Position numbers and translations under genes: made by a program. A model generated the notes under the pieces. It saw only the letters and a list, made by a program, of their open reading frames with translations, had not been told where the DNA came from and ran no database searches. From Calonectria ilicicola (lineage: Eukaryota > Ascomycota > Sordariomycetes > Hypocreales > Nectriaceae), in contig CP085825.1 in the NCBI GenBank assembly GCA_020809705.1, positions 2,914,001-2,978,000 on the forward strand: 64,000 bases of DNA, written 5' to 3'. The stretch's first letter is position 1; every line of letters begins with the position of its first letter. Of this stretch, positions 1 through 11,292 are shown one piece after another.

Positions 1-39
1 CCATTTCACTCTGACCAATGACATGGGGCATAATACATC

Positions 40-89
40 AAATCAAAATCAAAATCGAAATCGAAATCGAAATCGAAATCGAAATCGAG
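40..89. repeat. AAATCG hexanucleotide microsatellite
   Basis: The sequence shows about six tandem copies of AAATCG, preceded by two or three AAATCA-like imperfect copies. It lies in the 3' flank of the L-arabinitol dehydrogenase gene. Bases 1-288 otherwise hold nothing I recognise. Confidence 0.9.
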
Positions 90-288
90 ATGGAATTTTC
101 AACCTATGTTTGCATTTCTCTATATTCCTAGATAAGGATGCCTGCCATGAGGTTACGTTATCGAGGCCAGCAGCAACCTCCACCAATGTACCTACTCCAA
201 AACCATTCACTAATCACCCAGTTACGCCAAATACAACCATCCGTGTGCATCCCATCCATCACCACTCCCGGGCTTCTATTCAGCGCCT

Positions 289-1479
289 CTAATCCAGGCT
301 TTGGATCATGACCTTGATGGCGCCGCTCTTAGGGTCTGCTGAAGTATTAAAGGCCTCTAGCGCGTCCTCTAGTTTGAATCGGTGGGTGACGAGCTTAGAC
401 AGGTCAATGACGCCGCTCTCCACGAGGCGGATGGCCCTGGGCCAGGTGTTGGAATATCTATACTGCAGCTGAATATCAACTTCCCGGACGCTGGCACGCA
501 TAAAAGGAATGTTGATTTCATTCTTGCCCACGCCGATAATGAAAACCTTCCCGCCAAACTTGACGGCCCAAATGGCGGCAGCAATGCTGCTCTCCACACC
601 GGTGCACTCCATTGCAAGGGTTGGCTCTACGCCACCAAAGCTCTTGACAATGGCTTTGGCACCTTCTTCGGCGGACGTCCTCTCAACCTTGTGAGTGATG
701 ACTCGAGGGCAAAGCTCCTTGGCAAATGCTAGTCTGCTCTCCGAGATGTCAGTGATGACAATGGGGGCGGCGCCAGCAGCTGCGCAGCAGAGAAGGGTGA
801 TCAAGCCAATGGGGCCGGCACCGCAGATAAGAACAGGGTCACCAAGGGTAATCTTGGCCCTTTGCATGCCAGCAAGGGCTACACTTAGGGGCTCAAGCAT
901 GGCTCCGTTCTCATATGACATGTTGCCGATTTTATGGCACCAGACGGCGGGGTGGTTGATGTATCGTCGAAGCATGCCAGGGACAGGAGGGGTCGACAGA
1001 AACTCGACCGTCTCGCAACCATTGTATCGACCGGTTAAGCATGGCTCGCAGTGCCCGCAAGGGATGTTGGGCTCGACAGCGACTCGGTCGCCGACCCTGA
1101 AGTCTGTCACGGATGGGTGCACAGCAATGATCTCGCCAGCAGATTCATGACCCAGGATATGGTCATCCTCGACGATCATGGGACCAATGCAGCCAGCATG
1201 CCAGAAATGAACATCAGAGCTGGAGAGGGTCAGTCGCGAAACAGACAACGATTAGCCTCTAGGAATCATGACAACTCACCCGCAAATTCCGGTGCTTCGA
1301 ATGGCCACGGAAACCTCGCCAGGCTTCAAGTCAGTACCAGCCTTGACGCTTTCAACGCTGGGCTCGGCAGGGGATAGCCACAAATCATGCTTGGGGTTGG
1401 TGTAAACTCCAATGTTGGGCTTCAACGACAGCTTGATGTCAGCCGCCTCGCCGGAGGCATCAGTTGCAGAGGGGCTCAT
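289..1479 (-). CDS. lad1: L-arabinitol 4-dehydrogenase
   Basis: This is a zinc-dependent medium-chain dehydrogenase that oxidises L-arabinitol to L-xylulose with NAD+ in the fungal L-arabinose pathway, in the cytosol. Exons are 1280-1479 and 289-1219, with a 60-nt intron (GTGAGT...CAG) at 1220-1279; the spliced product is 376 residues, the family's usual length. Catalytic-zinc ligands are C66, H91 and E92 (GHE motif). Structural-zinc cysteines are C121, C124, C127 and C135. A GAGPIGL nucleotide-binding motif follows. Over most of its length the protein closely resembles what I recall of Trichoderma reesei LAD1, which favours LAD over sorbitol or xylitol dehydrogenase. The ATG at 1479 gives the conserved N-terminus. 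It stands alone, with a long upstream region that probably carries its sugar-responsive promoter. Confidence 0.93.
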
Positions 1480-1515
1480 GATTGAGGGGATGGATCTGGC
1501 GGTGGTCAGGGTTGC

Positions 1516-1521
1516 TTAGCC
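1516..1521 (-). promoter_or_regulatory. GGCTAA element upstream of lad1
   Basis: On the minus strand GGCTAA lies 37 nt upstream of the lad1 start codon. A second copy sits inside the lad1 intron at 1252-1257. GGCTAA is the core recognised by Xyr1/XlnR-type pentose regulators. Six-base matches are common by chance, so the functional reading is inference. Confidence 0.3.
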
Positions 1522-4500
1522 TTTACTTGCTGCTGCCCCAAGTCAACGGATCTTCAAGCGGTCAGGAACAGCAATCGAAAGGAGGAATGTCCGGTCAGCT
1601 GGGGCGAGGGCCCCCGATCTCTTTATACGATGTCCATATCGGAGAAATTTTGGAGGTCATGCGCTCTCCCATCGGGATATGTTTGGTTGCATGCGAATCT
1701 GGATTCCCCCACGTAGCCCAGGGTTGAAGAGCAGCTCTCCCACTTGGTGGTAATGTGGGGTTGCCTCAAAGTGGATGGATGGGTCTTGGTTCGGAGGCGG
1801 AGGTTGGACAACCGATGCATCTTAACTCCCGCACCAATCACAAGGCCGTCCGCCCGGAGCCCTCGAGACGCGCGATCCCATGGTGCCAGTCAAACGGAGT
1901 CGTGGCACCTCCAGAAGACGGCAATTTTATGTGGCTCATGCGCATCGAGAGCACCGCCGATCTGTGCTGTGCCCTAACGGGCAACGCATGCCTCTGCTCG
2001 CCGCGTTTGACAGGACGAAGCGCCCGCTCTGGTGCCGTGCCCTCGTGGGCTGTCTGCGCCTGCGGCTAAACACCAAGGGCTTACATGCAGTCTTGAAACT
2101 GTGCATCCAAGCTCTCCCGGACAGTGACAGTCTGGTGGTATTCTGTCGACCGGGCTAGAGCATGTTGGGGCGGCCAGCGCTGCTCTTTACTGGTACGGCT
2201 AAAGAACTGGAGACTTCACATTGTGGTTGAAAGCGGGTCCGAACCTTGACACCCGATTTATCGTGTACGCATCTCGCCTCCTCTCGGTCAAACGTGGCGG
2301 CTGGTACCGAAGGGGGGGGTTGGTATGGGCCGTCCTGGCCGCCAACCGGTCCAATTGCACGCGTATTATTCCTTTGATATCGACAGAGCTGGCCTGGAAG
2401 CTAGCTTTTGGAACAATGGTCTCGTGGCCATGTGCGGGCTCGGTGAGCCTAAGGATCGATCCATAGCTAGTTGCACGCTTTACGGCCAAGGCCGCGGGGA
2501 GTATCGGTCTATGCACACCATTGTCCCGTGAGTTATTTATGGCGTTTGATTCGAGGGCTTGGCTTGGATAGGCTCCATTTCGATATTTCAAGCCGCCACT
2601 CAAAGATGAGTGTAAACGAATTGCTATCTGCTATCTCCGTTGTGCGAGCTCCACGTTGCACCCATTCCACTCGGCATGCAATTCTTCTTCCGGGCAATGA
2701 AACCCAAGCCCTGGTCCCTGCATCTAAGGCTATACATTCCTACGTTCTAGAGGCTGACTGATGAACCCACGCGGAAGGTAACCCTCTGAGCCCAGTTTGG
2801 GTTGTGAGAACAACTGGGTTTCACGATACTAACCATAACTTACAAGGAGGTAGCCATGTGAGCAACAGCATAAAGTTCTAGGAGCTAGTGAGCTGAGCTT
2901 TGAGCCCTAGCATTTTGGTGATTTCTCATGGTGGTGACAGCTGCACAAGCAGGTGGGCTGACTCAGTACAAATTTGTGCTGACTGGGCGAGTTTTCTTCG
3001 GGATCGGGCCATGTACAAAGAACGCAAGTTTCGCCGATCGGGGTAAGACAATAGCCCTTCTCGCCAATTACGGCAAATCCTCCTCTGCAGACGAAAACTC
3101 TCGAGTCGAGCAGAAATACAGCCACAGATGATTGCAACCCTCACACATCATCGGTTGGGGCCGGGAGACATCGGGTTAAGACCCAGGTCACTCCCATGGC
3201 ATGCCACACAAACAACCCCCTTGGGGTATTCGTTTGTCACTAATATTGGCGGGCTTGCACAAAGAAAACCTGTTGATTAGCCGTCACCCGAGACGCCCGA
3301 ATGCGGGATTGGATGGCTATTTCTTCAGTTAAACGTGAAGAGAAAGAAATGGGTATATGATAAGATAAATGGGCTATATAACCATAGGCCCACATGGAAA
3401 ATGCGAAGGCCATACTTTAGTCAACGGTGAGAGATGCATGGTCGTTGCTGTTGCACTGCAGCTCTACGATAACCAAACCTTCCGAGGGCCTGTCCGTGGC
3501 ATTCACCAGAACCATCAAGCTATGATTGGGGGAAATTTAACACGCCCAGTGGCGCACGCATGCAACTATTTTGCAATAAACCATCGCCTTTGTGCCGCCC
3601 ATGGTGCGAGAAGGGCCCGGGTGAAAATCACCGCAAGGACAGGTCAAAACAAGCTCAGTTTTGAACTTCAGGTGATTCTAAATTGCTAAATTTGTTCCGG
3701 TATCAGATAGTTGTAGGATCTACCGTGTACTTAACTTGATACAAATGCTCCACGATCGTTTCGGCTTGTTTCCAGACAGGAGAGTCAAACACGAAACTGT
3801 TTCACGTCCACCCCCCGCGGGGGATTCTCCGAAGGGTGGACGGATCGGCCTCGGCTGTACATTTACAAACAAATCACATGCGGCGTAAAACCATTTATCA
3901 ACGAGAATATTGGGGGGTTGGGGTGCCAAGGGATCTTGTAGCTGCTCGCGGTTAGCGTCAGCAGCCGAGTTCCTTGTACTGGAATGACGTTCTCCTTCTT
4001 TATTGAAAACGGGTCGACGAGCAGCCATTTGCCGGATACATTCGTGGCTCCCTTTCCTATCGAATTTTATACCGGGCTGGCCGAGGAAGGCTCGGCCGTT
4101 TCAACCATGTTGCTATTCGGAGCACAGCATCAATTCGTTTTTTGTGAGTTGAATACCGGTGGCCAGCGTCATGTTTCTCGGCCCGATCTCCCGCAAGCAG
4201 ACCTGCAACCAACACCGCGGGGAAAACAAAAGTTCGACGGCTCTCCGGTGGCTCGTCGTGGATTAAGCGATAAGTTTCCTGACCATTTACCCGAAAGAGC
4301 CGTCGGGCATGGCTCTGCGAACCAGCCAGTAGAGGGCATGACCACGCTGGTTGGGTGAAACCAAAGTGCAGAGGGTATGACTCAACGCTTCACGAGACCA
4401 TCCTATTATGTTGGCTTTATCCAGTATTACACGTCTGTGTAACTTGTAGTGGAAAGTGTGGCACGCTTTAGTTCTCAACTTTGGTCTCTTGAGCATCTCC

Positions 4501-5466
4501 TGCGGAATATCCCTCTGGATTTATCCGCCAGAGGGACAAAAGCTGGCTAAGTGCATCGGGAAAGTTTAGAAGCGGTGTTGATCGTCGCTAGAGGTGTGAC
4601 CTTCTTAATGTGTACATTTAAATGCCGAGGCTTAGAGTAGAATTCTGCCGCACATTTTTGTTCAATGGATAGGTTCGGTGTAGCGAGTAGATGGCAGTGC
4701 CGTAGAGATGCACGAATGATTGCGTGATAATAGACAACTCCAATCAGTCAAGCGATGACCAATGACGTCAAAGAAGCAAGGGCAAAATAGGGTTCAGATA
4801 CATAAATCCTCGTATTTGGTGTTTCTCAATTGTCTATCTCCACTCTTGGGCCTGCCCATGTCGGCGCTATTTGAGAATACGGTGAGAGTTGGGAAATCAA
4901 CCTCCCGCGTATAAATTGCTAGGGGTTAAAAAAACACGAAATAATCTACAGCCGAAACGGGCATGCGAGATTGGAAAAGCGCGCCAGACATGCAGCCAAT
5001 CCACCCAAAGTAAACCCCTTCATTGCAGGTACTATATCTGATGCACTAGGTGCCATGTCGATGGGGTGCAATTGGCCAAACAGCTTGCACCAACCCTGGT
5101 TCCTGGTGCGTCTCAGAAAGAATGGCTCCACCGCCTGCCGACAATGCTTCGAGCTCAAACCATAAAAAGGAATCATTTGACGGAGAAATGAAATGTTCGG
5201 GTGATGAAGCGTGGCGCGTATCGGTGTGAATCGACTTGCTTAAACTCCGTTTCTCATCTATTCCAAACAATCACTGACCATTTTGTAGGACGTGATGCTA
5301 GTGGATTCGCTTAGATCCGAACAGGAATCAGGTTGCTGAGTCCGACATGTTCACACTTTTGTTGCGTGTGATTTTGCAGATCGTGAATTCATAATGTCGT
5401 GGGGTTGCGTTAAAATGTAGAGGCCAAAAAAAGATAAAAAAGAGTTGAGTTCGAAAACAGTTGCCC
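1522..5466. other. Gene-free intergenic region, lad1 upstream
   Basis: About 3.9 kb without a convincing gene. Open frames are short (at most about 134 codons), lack recognisable domains and do not join across plausible splice sites. The half next to lad1 is probably its promoter. GC-rich patches (for example 3815-3850) alternate with AT-rich stretches. Confidence 0.6.
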
Positions 5467-5703
5467 TTAACCGACTGAGACGACGACATCTCCCTTGCAT
5501 GTTCCATACGAACAGCACTCGGAAGGGTCCATCTCGCCTTTGAGAATGGCATCGACTTTGGCCTGCAGAGATTCGGTGTTAGAGAGACGATAGCCACGAG
5601 AGAGGTGCAAAAGACTCACATCAGGGCACGGGCCGTTGGGTCCAATGGGGGCAGCAGCAACCAAGGAGGCGGCTGCAGCGAATAGGAAAATTGCGAACTT
5701 CAT
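5467..5703 (-). CDS. Small secreted four-cysteine protein
   Basis: Exons are 5620-5703 and 5467-5562, separated by a 57-nt intron (GTGAGT...CTGCAG) at 5563-5619; the spliced product is 59 residues. Residues 1-18 form a clear signal peptide (MKF start, hydrophobic core, Ala-rich end), leaving a mature peptide of about 41 residues with cysteines at 26, 44, 45 and 50. Similar very small secreted peptides are widespread in Hypocreales and are sometimes listed as candidate effectors or cell-surface peptides. No function is established for this one and I do not assign one. The intron length is a multiple of three and it contains no stop, so retention would give a 78-residue variant. The ATG at 5703 is the only start that yields the signal peptide. 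Confidence 0.72.
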   Translation of the reverse strand: MKFAIFLFAAAASLVAAAPIGPNGPCPDVSLLHLSRGYRLSNTESLQAKVDAILKGEMDPSECCSYGTCKGDVVVSVG

Positions 5704-7180
5704 TGTGGATAGACGAGAGCGGCTGCCGTGAGGTTGAACGAGTGTGGGCGAAAGACTGTGCTTCCTTTAAAAAAGAGTGACAATGGTGAGCAGGCTGCGG
5801 CAGGATGAGGCAAAAGTCGAGCAGCGGAACGGGATGTCAAGACTTTATCAAGAAAAGCAGCAGGGGCAAGAGCGAGAGCAGGGTGTGTTAGGAACGCTTT
5901 CCCATCCTGGCAGCTGCTTAATTATACTTGGGCAGATCCCAACTTGATCCACAGAGTGCAAGTGCGAGGGCGAGTGCATCTTCCCCCGGAGACCGGTAGC
6001 TGTCAGGGCGTTGCTTCAAACTCGAGGGCGCACACGGACACAAACGGCCACAGCGGGGCCGGCGCACCCCTTGGTTCTTTCCTTCCTTCCCTCTTGTTCC
6101 CTCTTGTTCCCTCTGTGGTTTGCGCTTTGCACTTTCTTTTTGTTTTTTTTTATTTTGCTTCAGTTTTTAATTAATTGTTTTTTCCTTGGTTTCTCCGGGT
6201 TGACAAAGCTCTGCCCGACCGCCCTTGCAAGGATCAGCTCACCTTGGGTAATTTCTTGGCCCGTATCAAGTCTCCATCTCGGCACCCACTTTGCACCATT
6301 TCGCACCCACGCTTATCACAGCCGTTGCGAGATTCGTCCTGCCAGATATTTCCCTCGCGCCGATCTCAAAGGATCCTGACATTCTCTGTGGCCCTTTCCC
6401 AGGGCACCTCGCTTCTGCCCTTGTCCTCCCTTAACCCCCCACGTCATAATTCGAAGCTATTGGTCCCTCGCTGTCCCTTGTTGTCCCTCGTTCTCGTTGT
6501 GACACAGTGGACAAGGGTGTAACCAATCCAATTCGGCAATTTCACCAGAGGCATTACCCACGGCAACTTGCCCTCGCAATTGGCATCACATATTGTCTGA
6601 CTCTTCTCACCCCGAAGCCATCCTCCTTGGCGCCTCAACACAGGTTGGCCCCCGCGACATACATTGGTCAAATATGACACGCCCTACACTCAACGCTCAG
6701 CACAGAACTCCTGGGCTAGCCTCCTTCCAGAGATCAGCCCTACAAGCTACAAGTCTAAATCAAATCCTTCCATGCGTTAGTAATTACAGTGTGCTGTGCA
6801 GCAATTCTCTGACATGGCGCAGCAAGCTGGCCAGTTTCATTTCCTGCCCAGTTCAACATTGCTGACTGTGCATCGTCCTCTCGCTTCTCGGCTCCAACTG
6901 CAGATCCAAGGCAAACTGGCACTAAGGTTTGGAACCTTATCTGCCAGCGTAGCCAAGCCGCCAGCGAAAGAACTTTGCTCAACTCCAAACTCTCTTGCGC
7001 GACGTTCAATCACGGGCCTTGCTCAGCCCACAGAGGAGCCCTGTCTAACTCGAGCCGTTGAACCCTGACTAACGCAAGGCACAATGCAGGCTGACATGCG
7101 TCCCACGCGCTAAATTGCCAAAGTGCGGAAAGCATCATCTCACACACCTCTTAATCCCACATACGAGCTTACTTAAACAA
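5704..7180. other. Intergenic: promoter of secreted protein and 3' flank of WD40 gene
   Basis: No supported gene. The part nearest 5704 must contain the promoter of the small secreted protein. Around 6070-6180 the plus strand is strongly pyrimidine-rich (TTCC/CTTGTTCC tracts, then a T-run). Open frames here are short and unrecognised. Confidence 0.55.
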
Positions 7181-10100
7181 CTACCACTGAACGGTCCAAA
7201 TCTCGATACCCACTCCAGCAAGCACAACCTTGATCTGATTATTGGTTTTGGTTTCGCCATCATTTTCAATGCTGGATGAGCTTGCCATCACCTCAATGTC
7301 ACTCGGGTCCGCCACTCCGCTATACGCATCGGCAACCAGCTCCATCTTATCTGCCCCAAGCCGCCATACCTTGACGCGTTGATCATTGCTCACACTGACT
7401 GCCAAAGTTTTCTCGCCACGCTGTACCAATGCTACCCCATTAATAGCTGCCGCATGAGCTTTCCTCACGAGCCCTCGGCCCGACACTGTATAGCGTCGGC
7501 TTTCTGCATCACCGAGCAACGGTCTTAGCGTGACGAGTCCAAGCCCATTATCATCACCACAAGTCAATACCTGAAACCCTTCCGGTATTGCTCTCAAGTC
7601 AAGATCCTTGATGCTGTTCTGATGTAACGGGGCCACGTGCACTAGGACATGACTAACAGCCTTATCGTTGTCGAACTTCGCTTCCCAAGTGGCCAAATGG
7701 CCATCCGTTGAGGTTGTGAGTGCCGAAAGACTGTTTTCATTCACCCCGAGATGGCGCACTTGCGTGATACAGGCTCCCGTGTACGACATCTGAGCTAACA
7801 AGTGGAAAGACCCATCCGACCTGTACCGGTAAGTTTTCAAGCCCGAGTTGGACAGCGTCATCGTAATTATAATGCTGCCATCGACCCCAACCTTGTGGGC
7901 ATCAAATGACATAATGCGGAGGTCTCCCTCTTTGGACTTGTCATTAAAGACTGCTTCACAAACCACTCCTAGCCCCTGGTAATTGGAACCGTCAAAGCTT
8001 CGCAGACGCCAGACAAACAATTCTTCCTGGCCACCACTGCTGAAAAGGTAATCTTCCCCAAGCCATTGGAGTTGTTGTAACCCTGCTATGTGTAACTTCA
8101 TGGATGCCAAGCAGGGCAAGTTAGCCCCGCCCACTTGGTGCTTCTCAAAATCATTGTGCCCCCAGATCCTTATCAAGGTATCTTCAGAAGCCGTTGCGAT
8201 ATATTTCCCGTTGTAGCTCAGCGAACGGATTTCCCTTCCGTGGGTTCCTGGTCTGAGTGTACGGTGTGACACCCCGCGTTGTGAGTAGATGATCAGCTGC
8301 GACACCCTCGTGAAGCCGAAACGAATTTGATCAGGATCTGTCGGATGGTGCGCCAAAGTAAACGTTCTGTGAGAGCCGCCGCATTCGATGGTTGATATTT
8401 GTTGCCGGCGTGTTTCATTCCAAACAATCATCTTCTTGCTCTTGAAACCAAATAGTATCAGCTCAGGCTTTGTGTCACAAGTGAACCACCCCCCCTCAAT
8501 CACAGTTCCAAAGAGGGACGTTGTTTCGCTTCGTAAATGCAACCGCACTTCCTTGCCGTCGTCCTCTATTTCATAAATCCTGTATTTGCCATCGCGGCAA
8601 GTGGTCAGAAAATATGGTGAGAACGCCTGATCTTCAAACTTGCTCGGGAGCGGCACAATGCTGGTGATTGCATCAAAGCTCTTCGTCGCCAGGTCAAGAG
8701 CGGGGCGGAAACCATCCTTTCCGCGTCTCAAAATGGACAGCCAACCCCAGCGAGAACCGATAGCGATCAGGTCTCCCTTGATCTTTCCAGCACCCAAAGC
8801 CACAAAACGGGGGTCTATCCCTCGAACATCAGCCGTAGCCAGCACGGATCCTGTGTTCCAGTCGACTGTAAAGTGCTGTGCATCGGATACACTATGCATG
8901 TGAACAAGAAACTCAGCAGCGGATGGGTTACAAGCATCTCCAAAGCTAGTTAGTAACAGAATGTTCGTAATCTTACCAGGAACTGAGCCAATGTGTGTTA
9001 GCCCCCGGGCCTCCGTGTAATGGTAGAGATTTCCTGTCGTTGCTCCTAGGATAGCCGCCCCATCGCCAATTCTTCGCATGATATAGCAGTTCTTTACACC
9101 CGTCGTGGAAGCCTCATCCAGTTCGACCTCTCGCCACTCCAGCTTCTTGCCATAGGTGCCCAAAACCAGCCGTCCTAACGAAGTCGTAGCTAGTATTTGC
9201 GTTTCGGAGATGAAGTCGTAGCGCCCAACGATTTCACGGCCTAGCCCCAGGTCTCTAAAGTTGGGATGTGAAGACAGAAGGTCTGGGATATCAAGAATCG
9301 CAGTTTTCCAAGTGGGTGTTTCGCCAGTGTCCAATGATGAAGAGATGGGCTGTGTGATAAGAGAAATCTTGCTGTCTGCGCCGCCAGTAGCGATCAAAAC
9401 CTGTTGTCCCACTGCGACAATGGCATGAGACCACAAATGCTTGCCATCATGGAGGGCGAATGTTTCCTGATTCTTGAGCACACCAGACAGCGGGCTTGAG
9501 GATCCAACAGCTTCTCCTCCAGCTGCAGTATCAATGTCAAGGCGCCAGCGAATAGTTGTAGAGTCCTCCCCAAACGAGTAGAGGGTGAGCTCATTTCTCG
9601 GCAGCACGCCGCCCGGTGTTCCAGGCGCAAACTTGACGCCCCAGATGCGCGAAACGTGGCCCATGGCAACGGCGACAACCTGGTCCGTTTCGGCGTTTTT
9701 GCTTCCCGCAGCTTCTTCCTGTGCTATTCTTGGACCGAATCCTGTCTCCCGCGGGGCCGATAATTGATGCTCCAGTTTCGTTTCATGATGCCGGTCCGTA
9801 ATGTCCCATACTCTAACTGTTCGGTCGTCGCTACAGCTAGCCAGAAATCGTACCGTCGAACCGTCTTCACAAGACAGGTCCTCGGATATGTGCACTCCAA
9901 ATATAGACCCCTCGTGGCCAACCAGAACGGATATCAGTTCCGGTCGCTTCTCGCTGAGGTGATACTTCCACATGATGATCTCACCAAAAACAGTGCCTCC
10001 AGCTACGAGAACGCAGTCGTTGGTCACCCATTTTACATTCGCAGAGTAGAGCATAGGCCTTGAAGGGGATACAACAGAGCCCAGTGTTAGGGATCCATCC

Positions 10101-10582
10101 TGGTCATCAAATTGAACGGGTACAACTTCGTTGTGCGCCGTAATGAGCACTGCTGTCCGGGTATCAAAAGGGGATAGGGCAGCATCGTAGATCCAATCCG
10201 GCGCCGTAGCAGTTTTCACTTGCGGCGCATTTCCCTCGTGACCAGCTACAAAGCTCTGCAAAGACTCCTCCGAAACAACGGCAATTCTAGAGGCGCCCCA
10301 GATCAGAGCGCGGCCGTTCAGGATGCAGATGCCGTGAATGGGCTGGGCGGCAAAAATGGGAAGGCGCACAACATGGTGCGCGACGCTCAAATCATAAATG
10401 GCCAGATGGGTGTCCTCGCCGGCGAGCAGATAGGAAGCGCCGCGGAAGAAGGCGAGGGCGGTGATGGGGCCCTGAGAGTAAACTCTTGCGAGGTGGTCGC
10501 GGTCCTGAGAAAAGACGTGAGTTTTGCGACATGGCTGATGGCGCATGGCGGGGGAGGGGCAGACCTCGCGGGGTTGACTCAT
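7181..10582 (-). CDS. WDR6/Trm734-like WD40 repeat protein
   Basis: A single uninterrupted frame encodes a long WD40 protein. I start it at the first true ATG in frame, 10582, giving 1133 residues; the frame extends further upstream only from a GTG. The N-terminus carries the GPITALAF and LLAGEDTHLAIYDL type motifs, followed by repeats with RTVRVWDI and STTIRWRL endings, and further WD repeats run to the C-terminus. Size and layout fit the WDR6 / yeast Rtt10 (Trm734) family, a partner of the Trm7 methyltransferase in 2'-O-methylation of the tRNA anticodon loop at position 34. That role is family knowledge; the family assignment is by motif memory only. Other large WD40 scaffolds are the alternative. 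Cytosolic location is expected, as no signal or membrane segment is visible. Confidence 0.75.
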   Translation of the reverse strand: MSQPREVCPSPAMRHQPCRKTHVFSQDRDHLARVYSQGPITALAFFRGASYLLAGEDTHLAIYDLSVAHHVVRLPIFAAQPIHGICILNGRALIWGASRIAVVSEESLQSFVAGHEGNAPQVKTATAPDWIYDAALSPFDTRTAVLITAHNEVVPVQFDDQDGSLTLGSVVSPSRPMLYSANVKWVTNDCVLVAGGTVFGEIIMWKYHLSEKRPELISVLVGHEGSIFGVHISEDLSCEDGSTVRFLASCSDDRTVRVWDITDRHHETKLEHQLSAPRETGFGPRIAQEEAAGSKNAETDQVVAVAMGHVSRIWGVKFAPGTPGGVLPRNELTLYSFGEDSTTIRWRLDIDTAAGGEAVGSSSPLSGVLKNQETFALHDGKHLWSHAIVAVGQQVLIATGGADSKISLITQPISSSLDTGETPTWKTAILDIPDLLSSHPNFRDLGLGREIVGRYDFISETQILATTSLGRLVLGTYGKKLEWREVELDEASTTGVKNCYIMRRIGDGAAILGATTGNLYHYTEARGLTHIGSVPGKITNILLLTSFGDACNPSAAEFLVHMHSVSDAQHFTVDWNTGSVLATADVRGIDPRFVALGAGKIKGDLIAIGSRWGWLSILRRGKDGFRPALDLATKSFDAITSIVPLPSKFEDQAFSPYFLTTCRDGKYRIYEIEDDGKEVRLHLRSETTSLFGTVIEGGWFTCDTKPELILFGFKSKKMIVWNETRRQQISTIECGGSHRTFTLAHHPTDPDQIRFGFTRVSQLIIYSQRGVSHRTLRPGTHGREIRSLSYNGKYIATASEDTLIRIWGHNDFEKHQVGGANLPCLASMKLHIAGLQQLQWLGEDYLFSSGGQEELFVWRLRSFDGSNYQGLGVVCEAVFNDKSKEGDLRIMSFDAHKVGVDGSIIITMTLSNSGLKTYRYRSDGSFHLLAQMSYTGACITQVRHLGVNENSLSALTTSTDGHLATWEAKFDNDKAVSHVLVHVAPLHQNSIKDLDLRAIPEGFQVLTCGDDNGLGLVTLRPLLGDAESRRYTVSGRGLVRKAHAAAINGVALVQRGEKTLAVSVSNDQRVKVWRLGADKMELVADAYSGVADPSDIEVMASSSSIENDGETKTNNQIKVVLAGVGIEIWTVQW

Positions 10583-11292
10583 GGCGAGGGGTCGCGTCGA
10601 TGGAGGGGGGGGGAGAGAGGGGGAACAGCAGCAGCGACGGTCAGGGAGCCATTCGTCTGTCTGCGACAACACGATGTTTTAGATCAGCGGGTGCCCGGCG
10701 CTGGTTAACAGTACAATTGTACGAAAGTGAGTGTTGTGCATGCGCCTACATGAAAAGCCAGACGTGTGAGTGGGTTCTGCCGATGAGCAAAAAATTTTAA
10801 GAACTCGATTGGTGTGGTCCCTGTCGTCTAGCTGGGCAGCTTCCACTGGAACACCAAGTGGATTAACTAAAGAACTCATGATAGCATTGCACTGGAAACA
10901 GACAATGAAAAAGAAAGAAAAAATGTCACATCATGAAAAAAGAGGCACAAGATCAGGCTTTTAGAGATGTAAAATCATTCAATAAAGTGTAGAATAAGCA
11001 GGCTATTTATGTCATCATTCAGATTCCCCATACTTGGGTATCATGCCACTTGCCCCGCGTCTTCCCAATTCATTGCTCAAGTCGAATCTACAATTCGATC
11101 ACTACCGCTTGCCAGAATAAAACAAAAAAAAAAAAAACGTTTCCCTATCTTGACCCTTGTGTTCGTTATGGCCAATCAAGTCTCCGGTACCATCCCCACG
11201 AGTGTCCAATTATATCCAAACGCCGGCAATGCAAATTCATAAAATGACTAGTCGTGTCTTGTCTCAAACTCATGCGGTGACGCCCAATGCGT
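10583..11292. other. Intergenic: WD40 promoter and SUR7 3' flank
   Basis: About 0.7 kb with no supported gene. It separates the start of the WD40 gene from the end of the SUR7 gene, both on the minus strand. A run of 13 A lies near 11125-11137. Confidence 0.6.

Noticed and set aside
10583..10672. 30-codon upstream extension of the WD40 protein
   Set aside because: It begins at GTG rather than ATG. The first true ATG in frame is at 10582.
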